A DNA stretch of 64,000 nt from Varanus komodoensis. Taxonomy: Eukaryota; Chordata; Lepidosauria; Squamata; Varanidae. The stretch covers positions 98,737,396 to 98,801,395 of the forward strand of contig NW_025335268.1 in the NCBI RefSeq assembly GCF_004798865.1, given 5' to 3'. Shown one piece after another: positions 35,901 through 49,548 of this stretch (position 1 is its first letter; every line of letters starts with the position of its first letter). The position numbers were made by a program, and so were the translations under genes. The notes beneath the pieces are model-generated. The model made no database searches, was not told the origin of the DNA, and saw nothing but the letters and a program-made list of their open reading frames with translations.

Positions 35901-38900
35901 CAGTCTAACAAGATCTATCACTTCAGTATTTACTGAATACACTCAAAGCCCTGTGTAAAATCTGGTATTTAATCCAGTTTCCTGAGAATCCAAATTTCCA
36001 TTACCTTAAAAAAAATCAGCTTCTAGTCCTTGCGACTACTGACAAGAAAACAGTACTTGCACACTGTTTGAGAGATTCTAGGTGGGTATTTTTTCTAAAA
36101 TAGCAATGAATGCACAGGCTAATATTCTATTCATGGCCATTGCAAAACATTATTAACTGACCTGAGATACCCCTAAAAAAAAATTTGACTACAAAGTCAC
36201 CTTTACTACTCACTTGCCCAGCCGTGGTACTTGGTATCTCTGATTGTACATGACGGACCAAATCCTCCACGGTTTCCAATTCCTGTTTATAGAAGCTTTG
36301 AATCTTTTTCCCCAACAGAAAGTCTCTTATTTTTCCACTCAGTATGGTGATAGAGCATAGTGCATCTGCAGGACCTTGTCTTCTATCAATACATAATAGT
36401 TCAAATTAGAAGATGCTGAAAGCTGACCAAAATAGGAAGATACTGAAATTAGGTATCTAAACCTTGTCTCTATCCAGTCAGGAATAGCTTGGTTTCAATA
36501 ATCAGTGCTCTGGTAATTTCTAAATTCAGTTATTGCAGTGGACACACTATGTGAGGCTATCCCTAAAATAGTTCAGAAGTTGCAGATTGTGCAGAAGTGA
36601 CAGCCAGATTAATAATCGGGACTCACAGGTCTGAGCACATAAAACCAGTTTTGGCCTGTTTATACTGGCTGCCTGCATGTTTCTGAGCCCAAATCAAGGT
36701 GCTCACTTTAACCTATAAAACCCCACATGGCTGGGAACCACAATACATAACACAACCTCTCCCAACCATATGCCTCTCCCAACCATAAGTGACCTGGACA
36801 TTACGCTCAACATCTGGAGCCTTTCCCTGAGTTCCAGTTCTGAGGAGATGGCAATGTGAGAAAGAGCTTTGAGCAGCCCCCAGTGGCAGAATAGCCTTCC
36901 CACTGCAGCCCATCCAGCACAAACCTTGTCATCTTTTCAGTAGTAGATTAAGACAGACCTTTAAGCCAAAGCTTCTAAAGATATACTTGATTATCCAGGA
37001 GCTTCATGTGATTAACCTTTCCAGGTATTTTTATTTTACACAGATATTCTTTGCTGCATGCTTTTAGTAGTTTTTAATTGTTCATGTTTGCTTTGATAAG
37101 ATGTTATGCCATTTTATTGTATGTTATTGTATTGCTTTTACGTATGCCATAAAGGACCCGGCAGAGAAATGAAAGTGATTATAACCATAGAGCTGGATAA
37201 GCACAGCAGACATAGCAACTGCAGATGCCATTTACCCCCTCTATTTATTTCCATGGGGAATGGAGGCTGCAGCAGGGATCACGAGCCATATGTTGCCTCC
37301 ACTGGTGCATATATACCATAATTTATAAGATTCACTGTACTAAATTTCTTTGATAGTTGAGGGTTTGTTTTTTTAATATGCCTTCTACTAAAGCCTTCAA
37401 AAATGTGACTCTGAATAGGTTCTGGCTGGGCACTCCCAAGCTATTGCTTTATCTACTATGGACACATCACCTGTATTTCTTCCCTATCATACTCTCATCC
37501 CTGCCTTTAATTTATCCTCCTCTTCATAGCTTCTTCATCATACTAATTGTTTCCATATCAGGCAGTGTTAAGGGCCTATGTTTTACTGTCTCCAACATGG
37601 ATTCCATACTTCACTGCCTTAGACCATACTTTTAATGTAAAAGAACTCTCCCCAGTCTGACAGATTTGACTACCACTCAAGTACTCCCCAACCAACTAGA
37701 GGGTGCCAGGCTGGGGAAGCCTGAGCAAAATATATCCTCTCAGGTTATTTGTATTTCACATCATTAGTTCATACTGACCTCTGTGCCTCTTCCTGGAAGT
37801 GAAATGGCTTATCATAAATATCTCTATACAAATGGGGGAGTTTTAGCATCCTTGAAATCTGAACTTCAAACATAGGATCATTAATTTTATCTGGAAAAGA
37901 TATGAGCAAAGGTCAAAAAACTACAAACATATAAAAACTTCAGCTTTTAAATATAGTATTTGTTATATTTAAGGTAAGAGTAAAAATTAGATTATTCACA
38001 ATTGCAGAATATCAGGGACTACTCTGACCGGGTTTGTAATTAACATGGTAATTAAATATAGCGTTTGTTATGTTATGGGGATGCAGACAGCTTCTGTAGG
38101 GCAACTTATTTTTCCTCAAAAAGAAACCCTGAAAACCTATGGCTTGTTTAGAGACTGTTTGACCCACAATGGGTTGTCAAATTGCCTGATTCAGAACAAG
38201 CAGCCACATCACAGGTAGCAGGAAGCAGCAAATGAGCTGCTTGTCAAGAGCAGCAAAAAGCCTTTGCCATTCTTATTGAGTCTCCTTAGGCCGCTGCCAG
38301 TGACAACTGACTCTCCAAGAAGCATTTTGGAACAGATGTCATTGTCTTCCTCTCCCCCACCATGAACATGACCCTTTTCGCTGTCACTGCAGCTTTTCAC
38401 CTTTTTGAAGATTACTTTCCACAAACTCAGAAATAGCAACCACTTCAAAGTGCTTAAGTGACACATAACTGCACCCCTCACTGGTTTGCCAATTTTTAAT
38501 GTTTCTACTCTTTTAAAAAAGTTGCACAGGAAATATTTGTGCACTCTTTAATTATTGAGAGGACAGTAGTTTGCAGTTGGGTGAGTACAAAACTCTGATC
38601 CAAAATCTGAACCCTTGCCTGATCAGTGTCCTGCTGCCAAAGAAGGCAACATCCATGGCCACTAACAAAGCAAAACTTGAGACATGTTAATTTGCTTTAA
38701 TATGACAGCTGTCAAATGGCAAGCTCTCAGGCACAAAGCAAAGAGGAGACACTCTCTTATTTATAAAACATGGTGGCAACTATTTCACCCCTTCCCAGCA
38801 AATTCCTTCAGTTTTTAAGTTACAGCCTAACAGTTCTCAGTGACCTTCAAGTTTTCCAACTTTTCCTGGACCTTTAAGGTCTCAGGAAAATGGGAAAATG

Positions 38901-41900
38901 CTGCCCACCCTATTTACAGGAGCATTTTTGACAGCTATCAAAACTAAAGATTTGAAACAGGGGTTTTGACAAAGCTAAACATGGTTTTTTGACAGGAACA
39001 TGTACAGATTTTACAATTACATAAATAAAAAGGTGGCAAACCAGTGAGAGCCACTTCAAGTACTTTAGACAATTTGGAGGAACTGTCAGGTTACTATTAT
39101 GGGAACTTGAATGGTTGGGATAAAAATGCACACTACTGAAAGAGTAATGCTCACAATACATGAAGGCCTTGATTTCTCTCTGCTGCCTGTAGATTCGAAT
39201 GCAACCACGAACTCTGACTAGATCACCGATTTCTAGCCTTGTTTTTTGCTGAACTGCTACTTGCATCTTCCTTATCTGTTCAATTAGATCCAACGCACCT
39301 GAAGTACTTGAATGTGATTCAAAATCTGTAGAGAAGTAAGTAAGTCTTACATATTGCTCCTTTATTAACAACGATATTTGGAATGGGAAAGCTAAATGGA
39401 TATTTTAATATGACAGATGCTGCTCAACAAATCAAGGATGATAAAGGCAAGTTCACATGTAATATGGAACACAACTCTATTTTGTCAACTTACAAAGTGC
39501 CCCCTTCCAAGCATCCTGTAAATATAACTTTGGGCAGCTAATGGAAGAATATACAACAGTTAGTTGAGATAGGGAATAAGAGGAGATACTGCAAGTCTTC
39601 TTGACTATGGCTATGATCTGACAAAATGAGACATTATTACAAACTTACGTAGAAAGCAGCTATTGTGTGAGAGTTGCTTCATTAGCCATTAAACCTCAAT
39701 AATTTAGATTCTACCCCTATATTTTCTGAAATCTGTTCTAGTTGCTTTAAGAATAAAATAGGCACTTCTCCTGTCTTGAGCCCCAATCACTGGATATAGG
39801 TGGAATATAAATAAATATATTAATATCTTCTTGTAAGAATGATCTTTTTAAAAGTAAACATCCTCAACATTGTGTATTTCGTTAGCTATGATAACATATT
39901 CTAAAACTCAAGTCTTATTACTGCATGAGTACTATAAGACTATCTAAACATTTAATCAGCAGTTGACAGTATATTCAAACATATTTTGTTAAATTCATCT
40001 GATTGTAGAATGCAAGGCATCTGTTTTCAGGAAGTGTTAATTTTCATTTTCCCCAGTGCTAAAATGCATCTCCTTCATCACACTGGACCCATGTGTATTT
40101 ACCATCCAACACTGTTTCTGTCCCTAACTGTTTCATGTATTTGATGAAAGGACCCTTGCTTGCAGTATGTCAAGACACAATACATGCAGTATTTTTAAAG
40201 TGCATTTTATTTTTAAAGGTAATAAAATAAAATTTTATTTTATTTACATGCAGTGTATTTTTAAAGGATTCTATTTATTCTTCTTTTGTTTCATGCTACT
40301 TTCCTGCAACCCAGAATTAAACAAAAAGAACCCAAAATAAAAATCCTCCACAAACCTCACACTTAAACAAAAACATCCTTGATATGAAAACAAAACAAAA
40401 GCTGACTCTTGGTGCCTGACAATCTATAAAAACACTTTGACAGAACTTTATGCTTATTAGGTCAGTATTTAAAATTCAGTTTTTGATCTCGTGCAATATG
40501 CTCCTTAATTGTAGCTGCCTAGAAGAACTGCTTGCCTGAATGAATTCTTGGAGCAAGCAGGCTACTAAATATTCCATGTTTCCAATTATTCATTAGATTT
40601 TAGAGCTAAGCCACTGTGACTTCTGCATTAAACATTATCATTTTTTTCTGGTCTTACAGAATGAAATTTTGAGATGCAAGCTTTTAATAGACTGTTTAGA
40701 TTTAGGTATAACAATCCGATCCCAACCATGTATTAATAAAGGTTTTCCCAGTTAATGCTGTGTATCAATAGAAAGTACACTGCAACATTTCCTTAAACAC
40801 TGCCATTATTTTCTCCACATTGAAAGCAGACAAGGAAACAATGAACAGGAGTAAAAATCATACCAGAAGGAAGTGGTCCAAGAATAGAAATAGGAAAGTC
40901 TAGTGAGTTCAGAACAGCCAACCCACAAGACAAAGATTATCTGTGTGATTATGTGCTAGCACATTAAAAATGACTTTTGTGGCCACCATAACCTCTTAAA
41001 GGTAGGAAAAGAAAATAACTGGCCATGTTCTGTTATAGGTATTTGCAGATAAAAGAAATTCATCTGCACAGAAGCATCAAAAATATATAATTTATTTCCT
41101 TTTCTATCACTTGGCCAAAGTTACTTTTACAATTTATGAATATGTACTTTATCACTTGTAATAATGTATTTCAAAATCTAAATATATTTCCAAGTGTTCA
41201 AATTGGGACACAAAATGTAGAAGATAAAAATACAGCAAACACACCATGCAAATGGGAAAATATGCAAAGAGATGCCACAAGGTGCTACATTCAAGAGAGT
41301 CTAGCAGGTCTCAGATCATTTTTATAGGATAGGAAGAATGCTGTTTATCCCCAACCCCCACCCCCCGAAAAAGCCACATATTCTTCAGAGCTTTCCCTCA
41401 CCAAAGTGGAGAAAATACATTAGGCGTTGCAAGAAGAAGGTGCTTTGGGCAGATAATCGTCAGCGAGGTAGGTATTAGCAGTGTGTGAAGGGATTTCAGC
41501 TCTGTTCCTTCTCTCACATTAAGTTAGGACAATGTGTGTAAAGCAAAAGGGAAAACAGTACAAGCATCCGAAAACAACGCCAACAATAGTATAGACTAAT
41601 AAATACATCTGAGAGTTACCTGACAAAGATTTCTTTTCTGTCAATGTGTTCTTCCAGCACATACAACTTATTACGCCTGTGCCATCATCCACTAGAAGAC
41701 AAGAAAACAACTTAAGTCGTTTTGGTTAAAGTTCACTTTTCCACAATAACAAGATAGAAACTGCTCATTGTACTAAGTCACAAACATTTTTGCTCAGCAG
41801 TAGAATTATTCTTTTTACCTAAGAGAACAAAACACTTCTCAAAAGACAAAACATCTTTCCTCTCTCTTCCCATTTCTCTGATCCTATTGCAGCAAATTGA

Positions 41901-44900
41901 CATTGGAAATGGCTGACCAAGCCTACACATCCAAGTGGATGACTCAGAGAATAGCTTGTCCAACATTTTTCTTGCAGCCTTTGCCTGGCTGATGATAAAC
42001 TGTCTGCATAACAGATGTGGGAAGACTATCAGAAAGCCTGTTTGGCTTTCATGACAGTCTGCCATTTTCACATGGCACTCAACTTGTGTCATGTGAACCC
42101 AGATAACAAGAGTTCTTTGAAAATCAGACAAAGTTCAAACAACCCTACAACAAGCTAATAAGTTGTCTAACCCTCAAACAATCCCAGCTGCCTGGGTTTG
42201 CATAGCACAACAAACCACAGGAAGCAAGGCATTTGTGAACAAATTTGGACTACTGTAATGTATTTTACATGGGATTGCCCTGGAAAATGGTCTGGCCATT
42301 GCAATTGGTACAAAACAGAGCTGCCAGGTTATTGACTAGTACCAGCAGACATGAGCAAATAACATTAGTCTTATTTTAGTTACACTGGCTATTGATTGAA
42401 GTCCGGGCCTGCTGACCTCGATGTCTTCTGATATCTCAAATATACGTCAATGTATTCTAACAGTTTTTTTCTTATTAACAGTGCTCCTCATACCATGCCT
42501 TCTGTTCCATTATCTTCAGAAACAATCATTACATAGCTATCCCTTTTGTGAAATATTTGACACTTATCATACCTCCCAAGATAGACACAAGAATTGTTTT
42601 CATTTGATACACAAACCATCTAGTATTAACTGCAGTCTGAATAGCGATTACAGAGGAAGAACGGATGACACCAGGAAAGACATCAGCCTTGATATCCAAC
42701 TGCCAACTTTGGGCTGCCTCTTGAACCAGATGTTCACAAGGAGCTAGGTAACCCTAATTTCTGTGAAAGCATCTGAGTCACATTCAGACTGGAGGCACTG
42801 TTGACCTACATTCTTGTCATTCTCCTGTGTTTTCAAATCAGTTACTGTCTCCTTTCAGCAACAAGATACTCAGCCTGATGAAACAAAGTTCAATAGCAAG
42901 TTGTCATTTTATTGTTAAAACCTTGCAAAAGCAATCCTATTTTGAAAAGAACATAAACATTATGATGAATAAATCCAAGATTCTCCATGGAGAAGCAAGA
43001 AAGAAATCTGTGTACTTTCCCTTTACAATTTATCTCCAAACAGAGAAGAGTATCACAGCTCATCAGGCTTGGGCACTGGATCTACCTAATCACCTTTGCA
43101 CCTAGCAAAGCCATACTTTTAAACTAAAAGGTAGAAGTAGAAATTAAAAGTGATATGAAGCAATTTGGTCTTGCTTTCCCTTCAAGAAAAACAATATAAC
43201 ATCGGTGTCTGTGCATTAGCTGGTGGTAGAGGGAGAAATGGCCAGAAATAGATAGGGAGAAAGTTTGAAGGGCAGTCGCCCTTCAGAGCAAAGAACCAGT
43301 GTCCAAGGCTGAATCAGTGAGAACAATGAGTATTTCTGGCAGGCATGGAAAATCACACACCCAACTCCCCACTCTCTGCTTTAAATCAGCTAAAAGACCT
43401 GGAATCCTGGGTAAAAGGCGGAACAAGCATGCAGCTTCTTCATTTCATGTAAAGCATAGTGGCTGCACTTGCCTCCTTATTTACCCTAAGTCATCAAAGA
43501 AGCCCCAGAACCTAATACTAGCAGACTGCCTTTCAGTTTCAGGGGGTCACAAGCTTCTCCCTTGAACCCCATAATCTTCAATGTTCATAATCTTCATGAA
43601 ACTGCTTCCAGGCTGTTGAGCTGCAATATGCTGACAATACCCAGGTCTGCCTCTTTTTTCCATCATCTAACGTTGGGGAGACTGTAGAAAATCTAAACAG
43701 GTAATTGGGATCAGTTTTCCAATAAACTGAGATGAATAAACTGATAGTTAATCTAGATGTCAAGTATTAGCTGTGTCAGTGATGGTGTCTACCAGGGACA
43801 GAAGGAAGCAAGGTGCAGAGCAAAGAAAGGAAGCTCACCTGCTCAAGTTCCCAATGTCTTCAGCTAATTATCTGAAGGATTGGGGGGGGGGGCTATAATG
43901 GAAGTGTGCAGTAATCCCTTCCTTAATTTAATAATGTAATATAATTCCTTGAATTATATAGAAACAGAGCGAGTAAGGAGGGGTCTCCTGGGCCATCTAG
44001 TCTGACCCCAGGCTCCAGCCAGCTCCACTCACGACATGCCCACCATGGGCATGTCCAGCATATCTTTGAACACCCTCACCAATGGGGCCTCAACCACGTC
44101 CTGTGGAAGCCCATTTCATACCCTTGGGGTCCTAACTGTAAGGACGTGTTTCCTGGCATCCAAATTGAACCTTGGTTCCTGAGCTTTGCTCCAATGGAGC
44201 ACTTCCTGCCTTCCTCTGCAGGGGAGAACAGATCTCTACCCACCTCCATGTGACATCCCCTCACATACTTGTTTGTTGCCAATATATCCCCTCTGAGTCT
44301 CCTCTTCTCCAGGCTGAAGAGACCCAGTTCCCTCAGTCTCGCCTCATACAGCACCCCCTGCAAACCAGCCACCAACCTTATGGCCTTAAACTGCACTGAC
44401 TCTAACCTGGCTATATCCTTCCTGTAATGAGGGGCCCAAAACTGAACACAATACTCCAGTTGCAGGCGCACCAGAGTCGTATAAAGTGGTAGTAATACCT
44501 CAGTCAATCTAGAAGCCACACTTCTGGCTATGCAACCAAGGGTGGCATTCACCCTCTTAAACACCGCATCACACTGATGACACATGTTTAGTTTGCAGTC
44601 AACCAGCACCCTGAGGTCCCTTTCACAAATGCTGTTCTCCAGCCACTTGTCCCCTAACCTGTACTTATGACATCTATTCCTATGCCCCAAGTGCAAGACC
44701 TTGCACTTATCCACACTGAACATCATCCTGTTGTCTCCTGCCCACTTCCATAGTCTGTCCAGATCCTTTTGGATCTGGAGTACCTGCTCCTCCGTTGTGG
44801 CCACTGCTCCAGTTTTAGTATCATCTGCAAATTTGATCAGCAGACTGTTCACCCCTTCTTCCATGTCATTGATGAAAAGATTAAACAGGGTCGGCCCCAG

Positions 44901-47840
44901 GGGGACTCTGCTTGTCCCTGGCTACCATCCCGATGATTCCCCACTAATGGTTACCTTCTGCTTTCGGTCAGTCAGCCATGCCCTAATCCACCGGACAGTG
45001 CTTTGATGTATCCCAAAACTCCTCAGTTTCTCAACCAGGATATCATGGGACACTTTGTCAAAGGTCTTGCTGAATTCAGGTAAACCACATCCACTGCATC
45101 CCCTCCATCCAGCCATCTCAAAACCTTGTCATAGAATTCCACAAGGTTTGTCTGGCAGGACCTGTTTTTGCAGAAGCTGTGTTGTGTGGCTGCCAGCCTC
45201 CCTTCCCTATCTAGCATCACAAGATTTCCCTCTATTATGAGCCTTTCCATTGTTTTTCCTACAATGGACGTAAGGCTAACTGGTCTGTAATTCCCCATGT
45301 CCCTTCTACTACCCTTTTTGAAAACTGGGACCACTGATGCCACCCTCCTGTCCTCTGGAACTTCACCCGTTCTCCACGAGGCCTCAAAAATGGAGGCCAG
45401 CGGGCATGAGAGAACCCCTGCCAACTCTATAAGGATGTCATCTCCCCTTCTGCTTGCTAGAACTCCACCTCTCCCATGCCCTAGTATACAATGCTCAGGT
45501 ACATAGCTGATGGTTCCAAACCTGAACTCTCTTAAATTCTTAGGAGCACAGAACCTGCCTCATACTAGGTCAGGCTATTTGTCCACTCTGACTGGCAGCA
45601 GTTGAGTCCATTCTATTCTTACCAGCAGTTGCTTTTTATTTACTGCTCTTTCAAAAACTACTTCAGGAGATTTTAATTTGTATTGAATATATGGTATCTG
45701 CTTTGCTACTAAGTGGCTGGCCGTCCCCTTACTGTTAAATAATGTTTAAGAAAGAGATGCCCAATCAAGCACACTATGGATGTTTTGAAATACAAATCTT
45801 AGCAACCCCAGTTAGCATGACAAATGATTCTGGGAGATTAGACTAACCATAAACACTGAAGCAGAGAACATACAGAAACACCTAGCCCAGTCTAATGTTT
45901 CAGACAGTAATGCTTCCCTCTAATGTTCCTCTGAAAATCAAAAGCTTGCTTGCATGTTGGTGTGTATGTGCAAATAAGTGTTCAGAGAAGGAAGCGAAAT
46001 GATTCAAGTGACCTTTTAGAAAGATGTCTGACTCTTAGTCAGTATACATGTATTCCTAGAGAAGTTAAAATCGTGCTTCTGTTTCTCTATTTAGTACTTT
46101 TTTGTAAAGGTAACTGGCTGAAATGGAACTAGAAAAATCCAGAATTCGGACAGGGATAATAAAATTACAATCTATGTGTTGTACAGAGGAAGCTCTTCTA
46201 CACCTCACTTTCATCAGAGTGCCTTCCACATAACTTGACTATCTTTCTATATTGGCAAACATGTGGCTAGTACAAGGTTGAGCACAAGGTCAATACATGT
46301 GACGGAACTGCAATATATCAAGCTCTAGATACCAATTTTGATATATTCCCAGAGAGAAGCCCACATGAATATACATAAGCTATTAAGGCTATAATATGCC
46401 AACTTTCAGGGAAGTAAGTTCACTTTACTCAATGGAATGTACTTCTGAGTAGACGTACAAAGGACTGCACTATAGTTTGTTGAGCATTTACAAATAAGCT
46501 TGGGTGATTTACAAATACATACTAATATTCACATGTCTTTGCAGAATACATTGGACATACATTCATGCTATTCATTATTAAAAAGCATTTTCTTTCTCTT
46601 CCACCTTTTTTTAAAATAATACACAAGTTTTCCAATCAAGCATGGAGGCTTCAATGTCAGGATACTAGTGGCTACCTAGAATGGAAAGAGAAAAAAGCTA
46701 GCAGGAATCTGAACTTCTTACCTCCATAAATATAAAATGATTCTTGCTCTTTGGTGAGAACCACAGTTCCAAGAATATCAACCTGCCTTATTGGATGTTG
46801 ATTATAAAAGAATATACCTAAGAAGAGGGAAAAACATGTTTTTAGATTTACCTATATGAAATCCTGTATTTTAGAAACCTTCTTGTACCACCAACATGCT
46901 TACTACCTGTTAGCTAATAGTAACCTTCAACAACCAGGCCACAAGGTTATTGTTTCACAATTTGAGCAGACAGTATCACCACTAATGTTAATGCTTGAGC
47001 ATGGACTGCTTTATTTTCCCAGTACTATAATCAAACTTGGGCTTGCATTCATTTGCTGCCATTTAGAGATTTACCATGTTCAGAGAACCATGCTCAGTTT
47101 ACTTATCCTTGCTTCCAGTCTCAACCAAATAACTGACACTTGTTGAATTTGCTCAACTTGACCTGCCGCTGCTCCAACACCCCCCCCCCCCCCCCCGGCA
47201 AGGCCTTGCAGCCTCAACAAAGTCCATCAGGGCTGAGTGTCTGCACCTGGCCTGGCCAGTCCACCAGATCTCCTTAACATAAAAGCAGACCTGCTGTTGG
47301 GTGGCAGTCCAGCAGGGGCATCCCCAAAGCAGGTGTGTCCCTTTGGGATGCCACAAAGGTGAAAGTGCCTTTCTGGCTAGCCCTCACCACCCCCCATGCC
47401 TTTGTGGACCTATGCCTGGGACCATGGCTGAGAGGGCATCTATGCATCCAACTGGGAAGACAATGGGAATCCCAATTAGTGTAGTGATGGGTTGAGGGAG
47501 ATATGGTGCTGGAAGGAGGCCTGGCCAGGTAAGGGGAATGTGGCTCAGAAAGCTAATGGCTGTATCATGTTCTGGGTCCTCTCCATACCTCTGGTTGGGC
47601 TTGATGGTTGCCATGTCAGTCAGTCCTCAGGTCATCAGATCAGTACAGAATAAAATCTACTTTATCCATAATCTAATCATAGATGTGACAACCGATCTGA
47701 CATGTATAACTCAGATCTGGGTGGGTGAACAAGGAGGAATTAATCTTTCCCAGTGGTGCCCACCTGGCTACTTGGTATAGCATCAAGGTAGACATGATGG
47801 CTGTGGGGAAGGGGGTTGCCATAGAAGGAGAGATAGGAAT

Positions 47841-47876
<36 letters not shown>

Positions 47877-49501
47877 GGCACCTTGGACGACTAGCCTGGA
47901 GTCTTTGCACCTTGTGTTGGGCCAGTGGGACAGGTTGGGGATTCTGCTGGTGTACCGCCCACCCTGCAATTCATCAGTCTCCCAACATGAGCTGACAGAG
48001 TAGGTCTCAGATGTGATGTTGGAGTCCCTCAGGCTGTTGGTCCTGGGAGGAATTCAATATTCATGCTAAGGGCACCCTATCTGGGGTGGCTCAGGATTTC
48101 ATGGTTACCATGACAACCATGGGATTCTGTCAACATATCTTTGGGCCAATGCATATGCTGGCACATATTCTAGACTTGGTCTTCTTGGCCAATTTTGAGG
48201 ATGATGTTCTGAGTGTGAGAAGTCTCTTGAATTTGGCTTTAAGTTTGGTCAGAAACAAAATACAAATTTATAGTTACAAATAGATGGTTGTGTCACTCTC
48301 TCATCTGGCTTGCATCTCAGTAGCCATGCATATAATGTTTTAATTCGCCCCATGGTGAATGTTCCCCACATGGCAAATTATTTGTACGCACAAGCTCATA
48401 AGGATTGATGTGGCAGCTGTTCCTATACAGCAGCTGCTACATATTCACCAGCCTTCACACTTGCCAGAACAGAGCCTATTCAGATGGTGGAAGTTTTACT
48501 CCAGTAACTGGTATTAAGCAAGCTTCAGCCGTGTGGTAGTACAGAAAGGAAATAAAAAGTTTGCCTTTACTAAAGCTGTTTCCACTGCTCATTGCCAATC
48601 ATCTTATTCAGAAGAGAACTAGCTTGGATGAAAACTTAAGTGCCAGTTTTTGTTCTATGTTTGTATTAAGGGGGTTTTTTTTTGTGCTTGGTTGTGTTTT
48701 TTGTCTAGTCTGATCTACCTTAGGTTTTATGCTCTAGGGAGCAAAGCCCCAAGTCTCATTTTTCATGAGTAATAAAAATCAATCAGAAGATCAGTCCTAG
48801 GCTTCCTGGGGGAAAAATTGGGTGGCATTAGCTAAGAGAGAAAATCAGAGAAAGCATATTGCTTCCAATGACATTTGAAAGGAAAAAATAAGGTGGGATG
48901 CATGGCAACACACAGAAACCAGTACCTGAATAAAAGGCAGGTTAAAGAGTGATTTTTCCTTTTTCTTTCCTATTTTGTAATGTGGCAGCTAGGAAGCATC
49001 ACTGTAAAAACACCTATGTTACTTTCACTATTACAGAGCATTGCTTGACGTATCAGCATGTCCTTTCACAAATCAGTCAATAAATCCCACTCTTGGCTTT
49101 ATCAAAACTGTGGCACTCTTGCTTGTTCGGCAAACTACGTTTTACTTAAACACTTCCAGGTCTGTCTTAGTTAATCTACACATGCTTTGTTCTGAACTTT
49201 CTTCAGGACTTGCTACAGAGGTGGACTTGCTACAGAGGTGAAACCGACAAAAACCGACAGAGAGGTCCGCCTGGCGCCGTCGTTATTTGTTTTTCGGCGC
49301 CAGGCGAAGACCTTTTTATTTAAGCAGTATTTTAAATGTTAATATTATTGAATTTTATTTGGCCAGGGCGGCTTGTTTTATAGTGTATGTTTTATATTAT
49401 ATATTTGTATTTTATTGTATATATTTTAAAATGTTATTTTAATTTTTTGTTGTAAGCCGCCCCGAGGCTTCGGCGAATGGGGCGGCATAAAAATGTTTTA
49501 A

Positions 49502-49548
<47 letters not shown>

